From Bacteroidales bacterium (GTDB lineage Bacteria > Bacteroidota > Bacteroidia > Bacteroidales > P3), in assembly GCA_016281475.1 (NCBI GenBank), contig JAEEIS010000066.1, forward strand, positions 1-9,840: a stretch of DNA of 9,840 bases, read 5' to 3'. Under the pieces are notes generated by a model, which was not told where the DNA came from, did not search any database, and worked only from the letters and a program-made list of their open reading frames with translations. The stretch's first letter is position 1; each line of letters opens with the position of its first letter. Positions 1 to 6,761 of this stretch are shown here, in pieces. The position numbers were made by a program, and so were the translations under genes.

Positions 1-1
1 C

Positions 2-901
2 CAGTTCGACGGCGTCGGTGATATCAAGACCGCCAGCGGCCCCGGCATCGGCAACATCTACAGTATTTACGGATATCTCGACAGACCGATTATCAGTGCC
101 GGCCGTTTCAGCCTCGGCTACAGCGGTGAATTCGGCCTGGCATTCATGTTCAACAAGCGCTTCGACCCGGTTGTCAATCCCAACGTTGTGATTATTTCCT
201 CGCCCGTCAACAACCACATCTCGCTGGGTCTGCAGGCGAGCTACGACATCACGCCGCGTTATGATGTCGGCCTCGGCTTCTTCTTCAACCACACCTCCAA
301 CGGCGCCACTTATTTTCCCAACAAGGGCCTGAATGCATTTGAACTGGCACTCCGCCTGGGAATGCACAACCCGGCACACGGACAGGAAGCAGAACGGGAA
401 GTGGTGGACGACGGTTTTAAGCGCGGATTCCAGTTTGGAGTACAGGCTTCCTGCGGCATAATGAGCAACGAAGCCAAGTTTGACCGCTACATAGAAGAGG
501 GCGTCTGGGTTAACGACCATTATCCCAAATATTCCTTTGAGGTGAACGCCTTGTATCGCTACTGCCGCACGCAGGCCAGCGGGTTGGGCTTTGACCTGTT
601 CGTAACTCCTTTCTGCGCCGAAATTGCTGCTAACGACGGCCGCGGAGAATCCTACGATCCCGTATCGGTCGGCATTTCTGTGCTGCATGAATTCAGCTAC
701 CGCAACTTCTCTACTATGGTAGGCGTGGGACGCTACCTTCACCACAACGACGGTATCGCCCGCAACAAGATTCTCTACCAGCTGGTTTCAATGAAGTATA
801 CCTTCCCCCAGCTGGCAAATATGTACGCCGGCGTAGTTCTCAAGGCTCACAAATTCATGGCCGCCGAATCTATCCAGCTCTGTATCGGCAAGAGGTTCTA
901 A
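2..901 (+). CDS. Acyloxyacyl hydrolase (PagL-like lipid A deacylase), 3' part
   Basis: The frame is open from the left edge, so the start and signal peptide lie outside; 299 residues are visible. The family consists of outer-membrane beta-barrels that remove an ester-linked acyl chain from lipid A. The PagL active-site pattern is present: in the segment FFFNHTSNGA the His is at visible residue 97 and the Ser at 99, and the third catalytic residue, Glu, is at 114 within LNAFELALRLG. The preceding stretch (NPNVVIISSPVNNHISLGL, then ITPRYDVGLGFFF) is alternating amphipathic strand, and the chain ends in Phe (GKRF), as is common for barrel proteins. The region after residue ~120 is a long extension with further barrel-like strands. 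An ATG at 146 is internal to the domain and is not the start. The gene converges on the lipoprotein gene at 907 with 5 bp between stops. Family assignment comes from the visible motif; activity is inferred. Confidence 0.85.
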   Translation, partial: QFDGVGDIKTASGPGIGNIYSIYGYLDRPIISAGRFSLGYSGEFGLAFMFNKRFDPVVNPNVVIISSPVNNHISLGLQASYDITPRYDVGLGFFFNHTSNGATYFPNKGLNAFELALRLGMHNPAHGQEAEREVVDDGFKRGFQFGVQASCGIMSNEAKFDRYIEEGVWVNDHYPKYSFEVNALYRYCRTQASGLGFDLFVTPFCAEIAANDGRGESYDPVSVGISVLHEFSYRNFSTMVGVGRYLHHNDGIARNKILYQLVSMKYTFPQLANMYAGVVLKAHKFMAAESIQLCIGKRF

Positions 902-906
902 AGGAA

Positions 907-2565
907 CTATCTTTCTACTATTTCGATATCGGTAACACCCTTGCGCTTGATGGTGAGGATGTTGTCGCAGCCTCTGTATTTGCCGAATTTCCAGCAGGAA
1001 CGGGGCAGCGGCTCGCCGCCGGAGAGAACCTTGGGCTCGAACGACAGTTTCAGCATCTCTGTGCCGTCGGACTCCAGTGCGGTGTATTTGATGCTGCCGG
1101 GGGCGTATTCAACATCCTTGAGCATGCTGGTGGTGCTGAAGATGTGGTCGGTTCCCTCCGGAATGATTTCTGGCCATGCGGCCATACCCTCCAGGAAGTG
1201 GGGCAGGTAGTCGAAATAGCAGTCGGAATTCCATATTCCGGCCCAGTTAAGGCCGACTGAATTGACGGATATATTGCCCTTGGATGTACGATTGTAAGCA
1301 GTATATTCTGCGAGCGCCAGGGTGGCGAGAGCCTCTTTCTTGGCCTGTTCGCACTTTGTTTCTGCAGCCCAGCGGGCCAGCACGGAGCCGTATCGGGCAG
1401 TGTGGCTTCCCATCTCGTAATAGCAGGCGTCCTGCTCGTTGATGCTGGCAGCGCCGTAGCGGACCACAGGGCCGAAGCGCTCCTTTACGAAGGCGAGCAG
1501 ATCCAGGACAATCTGTTTGTAATCTTTGCAGGCCTCCGGATTGTCCAGCAGGTATCTTGCAGTTTCCATGGGAGAGAACTGATTGATATTGTCGATAAGA
1601 CAGGGCACATCCTCGAAATAGCCCGACCAGAGTCCGGTATTGACGGGATATTCCATTATCCAATCGAAGACAAGGTCTCTCTTCGCCTTCATATCAGCCT
1701 TGTCCAGAGAATTGTCGCATGCGAGCAGCTTGTCAAAGAATTCCACCACGAAAATCATATCGGCCGTATAAGCATCCTCGGTCTCGCCGGTGCGCATGTT
1801 CACCCTGAAGGGGAGCGGAGATACTGTCTCAGAACCGTCCTTGATGTTTTTGAGCAGAAGGTCGGCAATATGTTCTGCCATCTGCTGATATTTCTCTTCG
1901 CCGGTGTATGTTGCATAATCCATAAAGGCGATGCCGGTCATAGCGGCCTTGTCAGGCTCGAGCCTTTCGTCCAGCCATATTCCGTCGGGGTCGTCATTAT
2001 CCTGTGTGCGGACCATCCCCGGCCAGGCCCAATCGTCCGGAGTGAGGAACATGAGCATCCTGTCCAGGATGTCCTTCACGGGAACCAGCGCCCGGATGTC
2101 TCCGGTATATGGATAATAATAGCGGAAAAGCTTCATTGCAAAATAGACGTTGCTGCCCTGGTTGTTGGGAATCATATTGCCCCGCCAGATGAAGTTTCCT
2201 TCCAGAACTTCCGGGTATTCCTTCAAGACATCGGGGAATACCATAGCCCACGCCTCGTATGAAGCTGTAGCGAGGTAGCCTGGCAGTATACCGTCCGGAG
2301 TCTCTACTTTGGGGCCGTCTATGAGAAAATTCATGGACCATACCATAAGGGAGTCATAGTCCAGCCATGGCTGAAGCCAGCCGTTCTTGACAACCACCGG
2401 GTGGTCAAAAATGGCCTCCTTATAATGATTGTTTTCCGGACCGGGGATGCCATGAGAATTGACAACCGGGATCCTGGGGGTCATTTGGGCTGTCTGGGGG
2501 TTGCCGTTACATCCTGCCAATGCAAGCGCGCAGGCGGCTGCAAGAAAGAATCTGAATTGTTTCAT
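907..2565 (-). CDS. Lipoprotein of unrecognised family, helical-repeat fold (copy 2 of tandem pair)
   Basis: This 552-residue protein has a lipoprotein signal (Lys/Arg n-region, hydrophobic core, lipobox LAGC with Cys19), so it should be membrane-anchored and face the periplasm or cell surface. Residues ~60-465 are mostly helical and rich in aromatic/acidic motifs, such as YYYPYTGDIRALVPVKD (149-165), DDWAWPGMVRTQDNDDPDG (177-195) and GLWSGYFED (311-319). Residues ~480-552 look like a small beta domain. The pattern recalls six-hairpin (alpha/alpha) toroid enzymes acting on sugars, but I recognise no defined family and assign no reaction. It is about three quarters identical by eye to the protein encoded immediately upstream (2571-4211). 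The gap from that gene's stop is 5 bp and there is no Shine-Dalgarno, so the two are very probably co-transcribed. The ATG at 2565 is supported by the signal peptide. The acidic stretch at 188-200 is identical or nearly so in both copies and is the best guess for a functional site. Confidence 0.85.
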   Translation of the reverse strand: MKQFRFFLAAACALALAGCNGNPQTAQMTPRIPVVNSHGIPGPENNHYKEAIFDHPVVVKNGWLQPWLDYDSLMVWSMNFLIDGPKVETPDGILPGYLATASYEAWAMVFPDVLKEYPEVLEGNFIWRGNMIPNNQGSNVYFAMKLFRYYYPYTGDIRALVPVKDILDRMLMFLTPDDWAWPGMVRTQDNDDPDGIWLDERLEPDKAAMTGIAFMDYATYTGEEKYQQMAEHIADLLLKNIKDGSETVSPLPFRVNMRTGETEDAYTADMIFVVEFFDKLLACDNSLDKADMKAKRDLVFDWIMEYPVNTGLWSGYFEDVPCLIDNINQFSPMETARYLLDNPEACKDYKQIVLDLLAFVKERFGPVVRYGAASINEQDACYYEMGSHTARYGSVLARWAAETKCEQAKKEALATLALAEYTAYNRTSKGNISVNSVGLNWAGIWNSDCYFDYLPHFLEGMAAWPEIIPEGTDHIFSTTSMLKDVEYAPGSIKYTALESDGTEMLKLSFEPKVLSGGEPLPRSCWKFGKYRGCDNILTIKRKGVTDIEIVER

Positions 2566-2570
2566 AGTAT

Positions 2571-4211
2571 TTAGTCGTTTATAATTTCGATATCAGTCAC
2601 GCCCTTGCGGGTGATTGTAAGGATGTTGTCGCAGCCTCTGTATTTGCCGAATTTCCAGCAGGATTTAGGGAGCGGCTTGCCTCCTGAAAGAACCTTGGGC
2701 TTGAAAGATAGTTTGATGCGCTCGGTGCCGTTGGGTTCGAGGGCGGTGTATTTGACGCTGCCGGGGGCGTATTCGACATCCTTGAGCATACAGGTGGTAC
2801 TGAAGATGTGATTGGTCTCCTCAGGGATGATTTCGGGCCATGCGGCCATCCCTTCCAGATAATGGGGCAGGTAGTCGAAGTAGCTGTCGGAATACCAGAC
2901 GCCGTACCACTCGATGCCTACTGAATTGACGGAAAGGTTGCCCTTGGATGTGTGGTTGCATGCCGAGTATTCTGCGAGCGCCAGGGTTGCGAGCGCCTCT
3001 TTCTTTGCTTGCTCGCATCCTGTTTCACCGGCCCAGCGGGCCAGCACGGAACCATATCTGGCAGCGTGGCTGCTCATTTCAAAGAAGCAGACGTCCTGCT
3101 CGCAGATGCTTACTCCGCCGTAACGGACAGTGCCGCCGAAGCGACCCTTTACAAAGGCGAGCAGGTCCAGTACGACCTGTTTATAATCCTTGCAGCAGGC
3201 GGGATTGTTAAGCAGATACCTGGCTGTTTCCATAGGGGCGAACTGGTTCATATTCGACAGGCTTTCACTGTCGATATCCTCGAAATAGCCCGACCAGAGG
3301 CCGTTCTTCACAGGATATTCCATAACCCAGTTGAACACGAGGTCCCGTTTGGCCTTGACCAAAGCTTTGTCCAGCGAGGTGTCGGCAGCAAGAATCTTGT
3401 CAAAGAATTCCACTACGAATATCATATCGGAGGTATATGCGTCTTCGGCCTCGCCGGTGCGCATATTCACACGGAAGGGAAGCGGAGATTCTCTCTCGGT
3501 GCCCTCCTTTATGTTTTTCAAGAGAAGGTCGGCTATGTGGTCTGCCATTTCCTGATATTTCTTTTCTCCAGAGAATGTGGCATAATCCATATATGCGACG
3601 CCGACCATCGCGGCCTTGTCGGTCTCGATTCTCTCATCCAGATAGATACCGTCTGGGTCATCGTTGTCCTGGGTGCGGACCATCCCAGGCCATGCCCAGT
3701 CATCCGGGGTGGGGAACATCAGCATTCTGTCCAGGAAGTCCTTTACAGGCACCAGGGCCCTGATATCTCCGGTGTATGGGTAGTAATACCGGAACAACTT
3801 CATTGCAAAATAGGCATTGCTACCCTGATTGTTTACGACCCTGCGGTCGTGATAAAGCCCGTCTTCCGTAAGGACATCGGGATAAGCGGCTCTGTATGTG
3901 CCATAAGAAGAGGTTACGATGTAGCCGGGAAGCCGCCCCTCCGGCATTTCGAACTGCGGCCCGTTGATGATAAAATTCATGGACCACACCAGAAGGGTGT
4001 CGTAGTTCATCCATGGCTGTAGCCATCCGTCTTTGACAATGACCTGGTGGTCAAGAATCTCCTGTTTGTGAGCGGAGTGTTCGTGCCCGGGAAATCCATT
4101 CGAATCATAAATCGGAATCCTGGGAGTCATCTTTGCCGTAGTAGAACCGCCATTGCATCCTGCCAGGGCAATGATGCAGGCCAAGGGCATCAATAATTTA
4201 AATATCTTCAT
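2571..4211 (-). CDS. Lipoprotein of unrecognised family, helical-repeat fold (copy 1 of tandem pair)
   Basis: This 546-residue paralogue of the downstream gene has its own lipobox signal (LAGC, Cys19), followed by a short polar linker that shares MTPRIP with the other copy. The order of regions is the same: helical part ~60-460 with YYYPYTGDIRALVPVKD (142-158) and TQDNDDPDG (180-188), then a C-terminal beta-like part ending KGVTDIEI. It differs by a 7-residue deletion near residue 116-128, where copy 2 has EYPEVLEGNFIWRGNMIP, and a 1-residue insertion near residue 313. Divergence clusters at the N-terminus and in these loops, while the middle and C-terminus are highly conserved. The start at 4211 lies 6 bp after the barrel gene's stop and is supported by the signal peptide. 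The family function is unknown to me; a sugar-binding or sugar-cleaving role at the cell envelope is inference from fold-like pattern only. Confidence 0.85.
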   Translation of the reverse strand: MKIFKLLMPLACIIALAGCNGGSTTAKMTPRIPIYDSNGFPGHEHSAHKQEILDHQVIVKDGWLQPWMNYDTLLVWSMNFIINGPQFEMPEGRLPGYIVTSSYGTYRAAYPDVLTEDGLYHDRRVVNNQGSNAYFAMKLFRYYYPYTGDIRALVPVKDFLDRMLMFPTPDDWAWPGMVRTQDNDDPDGIYLDERIETDKAAMVGVAYMDYATFSGEKKYQEMADHIADLLLKNIKEGTERESPLPFRVNMRTGEAEDAYTSDMIFVVEFFDKILAADTSLDKALVKAKRDLVFNWVMEYPVKNGLWSGYFEDIDSESLSNMNQFAPMETARYLLNNPACCKDYKQVVLDLLAFVKGRFGGTVRYGGVSICEQDVCFFEMSSHAARYGSVLARWAGETGCEQAKKEALATLALAEYSACNHTSKGNLSVNSVGIEWYGVWYSDSYFDYLPHYLEGMAAWPEIIPEETNHIFSTTCMLKDVEYAPGSVKYTALEPNGTERIKLSFKPKVLSGGKPLPKSCWKFGKYRGCDNILTITRKGVTDIEIIND

Positions 4212-4217
4212 AAGCGT

Positions 4218-4817
4218 TTATTGTTGCACGAAGGTTAATAAATTGACGGCGATTCCGCCATAGATGGCGCGCCGCGTTGCTACCGCATTGATGCTAAACC
4301 ATTTGATTGGCTGAATTGAGATGCCTCCGCCATAGTTGAAATAATGCTTGCGGGAACCGGGAGTAACCTTATAGTTGTGATACCAAGAAATATCATTATC
4401 TGCACTGATAGAATAAGAAGACCCATCGGTAATACCATAATTTGTTTGCGCGTACCCGACAAGGGGCATTATTCTAAGCCACTTGACAATGGGAACCTGG
4501 TAGCCTAGGTTAATGCTGTAAGCGCAGGAATCGTTCCAATCGGTGTCGGATATTTCACTGAAATACTTATGATGTGGCTCTGCCTTAATGAAATCCAGAT
4601 AAAAACCATTGTACAAAATATTGGCCCCTGTTCCAAATGCGGCATATTCTGTGAATGATCCGGCCTGACCAATGTTAAATCCGGCTTCCAGGCGGTTTGC
4701 ATTGAGGTTAAACTCCGCCAATTTATACTCTTTACCTATTTCGGCCACTGCTCCAGACTGAGCACTGGCATAGATGGCAGAAAAAAGAACTGCAAGTGAA
4801 AGGATGCACTTTTTCAT
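4218..4817 (-). CDS. Small outer-membrane beta-barrel-like protein, unrecognised family
   Basis: I place the start at the ATG at 4817, giving 199 residues. From there the product begins MKKCILSLAVLFSAIYASAQ, a clean Sec signal peptide with likely cleavage after ASA. The frame stays open upstream to 4979, but those 54 codons encode no plausible N-terminus and would bury the signal, so I reject the longer form. The mature part has repeated amphipathic strand-like segments rich in Tyr, Gly and Asn (NRLEAGFNIGQAG, GTGANILYNGFYLDFIKA, YSINLGYQVPIVKWLRIMPL, YFNYGGGISIQPIKWFSINA). This is typical of small outer-membrane barrels of 8-10 strands. The last residues are VQQ rather than a terminal Phe, and I recognise no defined family. 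It is first in the operon with the two lipoproteins (6-bp gap), which suggests that the three act together at the outer membrane. Confidence 0.75.
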   Translation of the reverse strand: MKKCILSLAVLFSAIYASAQSGAVAEIGKEYKLAEFNLNANRLEAGFNIGQAGSFTEYAAFGTGANILYNGFYLDFIKAEPHHKYFSEISDTDWNDSCAYSINLGYQVPIVKWLRIMPLVGYAQTNYGITDGSSYSISADNDISWYHNYKVTPGSRKHYFNYGGGISIQPIKWFSINAVATRRAIYGGIAVNLLTFVQQ

Positions 4818-4913
4818 GATTGTTTTATTGACACTCGTGTTTGGGTTTGTTCTCGCCGCTACCACATTCTGCCGGCCACGACCCTTTTCAATTAATTGCG
4901 TGAAGATACACAA

Positions 4914-4944
4914 CAAATAGCCAAATCGCCAAGAATTATCCAAA
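4914..4944 (-). promoter_or_regulatory. Candidate Bacteroidetes-type promoter for the barrel/lipoprotein operon
   Basis: Read on the minus strand, a TTTG (4944-4941) is followed after 21 bp by TATTTG (4919-4914). This resembles the -33 TTTG and the 3' part of the -7 TAnnTTTG elements of the Bacteroidetes housekeeping sigma factor. It would give a leader of roughly 90 nt before the ATG at 4817. The -7 element is incomplete, so this is a weak call. Confidence 0.3.
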
Positions 4945-5118
4945 TCATTTTTCTTTAAGAGGTCTCTAAAACTCGACATTAAAGAATATCGCCGATAGCT
5001 TGTACGACTTCACACATTAAAAGAAACTGACCGAGTCAGCAACTCTTATATGTGCCAGGGCTTCGTTGAGCGAGTTGGTTTATTAGTGGCTAAGCGCAAA
5101 AGTTCCGACTACTTCAAT

Positions 5119-5195
5119 TAATCGGCATCATTCCTAGTTTTTTCTGCATCAAATTTTCAAAAATGATGCAGAAAATTCGTGAATGAGGCAGAAAA
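5119..5195. promoter_or_regulatory. Array of four half-sites upstream of the Fic gene (probable operator)
   Basis: The inner pair is a perfect 12-bp inverted repeat: TTTTCTGCATCA (5140-5151) and TGATGCAGAAAA (5164-5175). An outer right copy, TGAGGCAGAAAA (5184-5195), differs by one base and lies exactly 20 bp beyond the inner right arm. An outer left copy, TAATCGGCATCA (5119-5130), matches 9 of 12 and lies 21 bp before the inner left arm. All four are therefore arranged symmetrically about position ~5157, with spacing near two helical turns. The right half-sites flank and overlap the candidate -33/-7 region of the Fic gene. The encoded protein has a C-terminal winged helix, so autoregulation is the simplest inference. 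The inner repeat could alternatively form a hairpin in RNA. Confidence 0.6.
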
Positions 5196-5207
5196 ATGCT
5201 ATATTCG
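5176..5207 (+). promoter_or_regulatory. Candidate promoter of the Fic gene
   Basis: TTCG (5176-5179) and TATATTCG (5200-5207) are separated by 20 bp and each differs by one base from the Bacteroidetes TTTG and TAnnTTTG elements. The start of transcription would fall near 5214, leaving a very short leader before the ATG at 5228. The outer right half-site of the array (5184-5195) sits between the two elements, so a bound protein would block it. The next feature downstream, AAGGA at 5217-5221, is a Shine-Dalgarno-like sequence 6 nt before the ATG, which none of the other genes here has. Confidence 0.35.
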
Positions 5208-5227
5208 CAGTGAAATAAGGATACGAT

Positions 5228-6274
5228 ATGCACGAATACGATTTCATAAACCGGCCCAAAGACCTCCTTACCCCGGAAGTTGTAGCAATGCTGTCCCGCC
5301 TGCATGAGTGCCGCGGTCGCCAAGAACTCTTCATAGAAGCTGAACCCGATGTCCTTACCGCTCTTTTGGAAGTGGCCAAGATTCAGAGTACAGATGCATC
5401 CAACCGTATCGAGGGTATCTATACTACAGATGAACGACTGAGGGCCCTCGTTCAGAGTAAGGTACAGCCCCGAAACCGCAATGAGGAGGATATCTCCGGA
5501 TATCGTGACGTGCTTGCCACCATTCACGAGTCTTACGAGTACATTGCCCCCCTCCCGAATAACATACTCCAGTTGCACCGAGACCTTTATTCTTTCAGCA
5601 GCAAAGTAGTGGGAGGAACATATAAAAACTCGGACAACATTATTGCCGAGAAGAAAGCTGACGGCACTGAGACCGTCCGTTTCCGCCCGGTCCCTGCCTT
5701 CCAGACAGAAGAGGCCATGCAGAACTTATGTGCTAGTTTCAACAAAGCAATTGAGGCCGGAATCTACGACCCGCTTCTGTTAATGCCGATGTTCATCCTG
5801 GACTTCCTCTGTATCCACCCGTTCAATGATGGTAACGGTCGTATGAGCCGCCTTCTGACATTATTGCTGCTTTATCGTGCCGGATTCAGTGTTGGAAAGT
5901 ACATTAGTATCGAGATGCTCATTGAGAAGAGCAAAGATTCGTACTACGAAGCCCTGCAAGCCAGCTCTCAGAATTGGCACGAGGGCAGCAATGACTACAA
6001 ACCGTTCCTCAAGTATATTCTGGGAATTGTAGTAAAGGCATACAACGAATTCGAGATTCGTGTCGAGCACTTGCATTATCGCAAGATGACCAAGCCTGAC
6101 CGGATCAAGGCTTTTATAGAAAAGACTCCGGGTAAAATAACCAAGAAAGAAATCGCCCAAGCCTGCCCCGATATCAGTATTACCACTATAGAACGCACAT
6201 TGTCAGCACTGACGGCTTCGGGCTTTATAGAAAAACTCGGTGTCGGTAAGTCTACGGCCTACGTAAAGAAATAA
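5228..6274 (+). CDS. Fic domain protein with C-terminal winged helix
   Basis: This 348-residue cytoplasmic protein has no signal peptide. Fic enzymes usually transfer AMP from ATP to a hydroxyl of a target protein. The full catalytic motif is present as HPFNDGNGRMSR (His197, Phe199, Asp201, Asn203, Arg205, Arg208). Near the N-terminus, SNRIEG (Ser58 to Gly63) matches the inhibitory motif [S/T]xxxE[G/N], whose Glu62 would hold the active site closed, so it is an N-terminally autoinhibited (class II type) Fic protein. Residues ~284-348 form a winged helix (ITKKEIAQACPDISITTIERTLSALTASGFIEKLGVG), common in the Fic/DUF4172-like or DUF4062-free bacterial Fic regulators. The start is supported by a Shine-Dalgarno-like AAGGA and by the domain beginning soon after. 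The gene stands alone between its operator array and a terminator; no antitoxin-like partner is adjacent. The target protein and whether it binds the upstream array are unknown. Confidence 0.92.
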   Translation: MHEYDFINRPKDLLTPEVVAMLSRLHECRGRQELFIEAEPDVLTALLEVAKIQSTDASNRIEGIYTTDERLRALVQSKVQPRNRNEEDISGYRDVLATIHESYEYIAPLPNNILQLHRDLYSFSSKVVGGTYKNSDNIIAEKKADGTETVRFRPVPAFQTEEAMQNLCASFNKAIEAGIYDPLLLMPMFILDFLCIHPFNDGNGRMSRLLTLLLLYRAGFSVGKYISIEMLIEKSKDSYYEALQASSQNWHEGSNDYKPFLKYILGIVVKAYNEFEIRVEHLHYRKMTKPDRIKAFIEKTPGKITKKEIAQACPDISITTIERTLSALTASGFIEKLGVGKSTAYVKK

Positions 6275-6279
6275 AAGAA

Positions 6280-6306
6280 AAAGAGCAGCGAAAAACGCTG
6301 CTCTTT
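6280..6306 (+). terminator. Rho-independent-type terminator after the Fic gene
   Basis: A perfect 11-bp stem, AAAGAGCAGCG / CGCTGCTCTTT, encloses an AAAAA loop and begins 5 bp after the stop codon. An A-rich left flank and T-rich right side mean it may work in both directions. Confidence 0.85.
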
Positions 6307-6429
6307 CTTAGCGGTGCGGATGAGACCTTGATTCTGGGATTGCATAGAAAAACTGCGAAACGCAAACTTTTGAAAACCAGCTTTATACAAAGGCGGTCAT
6401 TTTGTATCTGTTCGCAATTATTTGTAAAG

Positions 6430-6449
6430 GTAGGCACAAAGTAGGCACA
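6430..6449 (+). repeat. Two tandem copies of GTAGGCACA, 11-bp period
   Basis: GTAGGCACA occurs at 6430-6438 and 6441-6449, so identical faces repeat once per helical turn. It could be a protein-binding site or a fragment of a mobile-element end. Nothing else in the window matches it. Confidence 0.55.
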
Positions 6450-6489
6450 TTTTTCAAATTTATTCCAGTCTTGAAGCGAAGGCGATCAA

Positions 6490-6650
6490 TCATAAGTTAC
6501 TGGCCTGAGCCGCTTCCTGGCCAGAAGAGTGAGTGCCTTGTATATGGCTGAGCTACTATCTCTGTACGTGTCCACGCTTTAGGTGGAAGTGTCAGGATGG
6601 GCAACGGAGACTGTGAGGACAACGAATAGATGCCCCAGCTTTAAGCTGTG
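6490..6650 (+). ncRNA. Candidate structured RNA or relic of an IS200/IS605-like end
   Basis: Several helices can be drawn. CTGGCC (6500-6505) pairs with GGCCAG (6519-6524). TCCAC (6571-6575) pairs with GTGGA (6583-6587) around the loop GCTTTAG. GGGCA (near 6599-6603) can pair with TGCCC (6631-6635). CAGCTT (6636-6641) and AAGCTG (6643-6648) form a near-palindrome. Terminal hairpins with a GCTTTAG-like loop, preceded by CCCC, recall the right ends and guide-RNA scaffolds of TnpB-carrying IS200/IS605 elements; that resemblance is from memory and not tested. No tnpA or tnpB is present. Strand and exact ends are guesses; a strong hairpin at 6685-6721 could end such a transcript. Confidence 0.3.
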
Positions 6651-6684
6651 TACTTATGAAATAGTCACAATTCATCATAATTAG

Positions 6685-6721
6685 AAAAGAGGGTGACAAA
6701 TACACATTGTCACCCTCTTTT
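6685..6721 (-). terminator. Strong terminator of the ROK/glycohydrolase operon, probably bidirectional
   Basis: A perfect 15-bp stem, AAAAGAGGGTGACAA / TTGTCACCCTCTTTT, encloses a 7-nt loop. It lies 40 bp after the stop of the glycohydrolase gene. The A-tract on one arm and T-tract on the other let it end transcripts from either direction. Confidence 0.85.
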
Positions 6722-6761
6722 GTCTAACGCCACCCGAAGTCGACGACTATTCCATTACTGA

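Larger units (their letters stand above)
4818..5227. other. Divergent intergenic region between the barrel operon and the Fic gene
   Basis: These 410 bp hold no credible gene. The minus-strand side carries the candidate operon promoter. In the middle is a small 5-bp inverted repeat (CTGAC at 5027-5031, GTCAG at 5035-5039) of unclear meaning. The right end holds the four-half-site array and the candidate Fic promoter. Confidence 0.6.
6307..6684. other. Long intergenic stretch with small repeats, no credible gene
   Basis: Between the two terminators I see no protein-coding gene with plausible composition. The left part holds a 7-bp inverted repeat (ATACAAA 6385-6391, TTTGTAT 6401-6407) and an 11-bp tandem repeat (GTAGGCACA at 6430-6438 and again at 6441-6449). 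The right part (about 6490-6650) is rich in potential stems and is listed separately as a possible RNA. The frame 6438-6629 on + is open except for one TGA at 6549, but its translation shows no recognisable domain. Confidence 0.5.

Noticed and set aside
1402..2262. Long + strand open frame opposite the second lipoprotein gene, with a similar one opposite the first (2952-4022).
   Set aside because: Their translations resemble each other only because the sense genes are paralogues. They lack plausible signals or domains, whereas the minus-strand frames have lipoboxes and full-length conservation.
5114..5578. Minus-strand open frame of 154 codons overlapping the Fic promoter and 5' end.
   Set aside because: It lies opposite the conserved Fic N-terminal region, shows no recognisable domain and runs through the operator array.
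5228..6274. Fic gene as the toxin of a Fic/antitoxin pair.
   Set aside because: No small partner gene precedes or follows it, and the inhibitory motif is carried in the same protein, as in stand-alone autoinhibited Fic enzymes.
6311..6326. On the minus strand CATCCGCACC looks like the 3' acceptor end of a tRNA, which would suggest an integration site.
   Set aside because: The preceding bases do not form a T-arm (no pairing stem, no TTC loop) and no tRNA body is present, so this is probably chance.
6438..6629. A + strand frame interrupted by one TGA, considered as a decayed TnpB or integrase fragment.
   Set aside because: It has no zinc-finger cysteines, RuvC-type motif or integrase motif; composition is not convincing.
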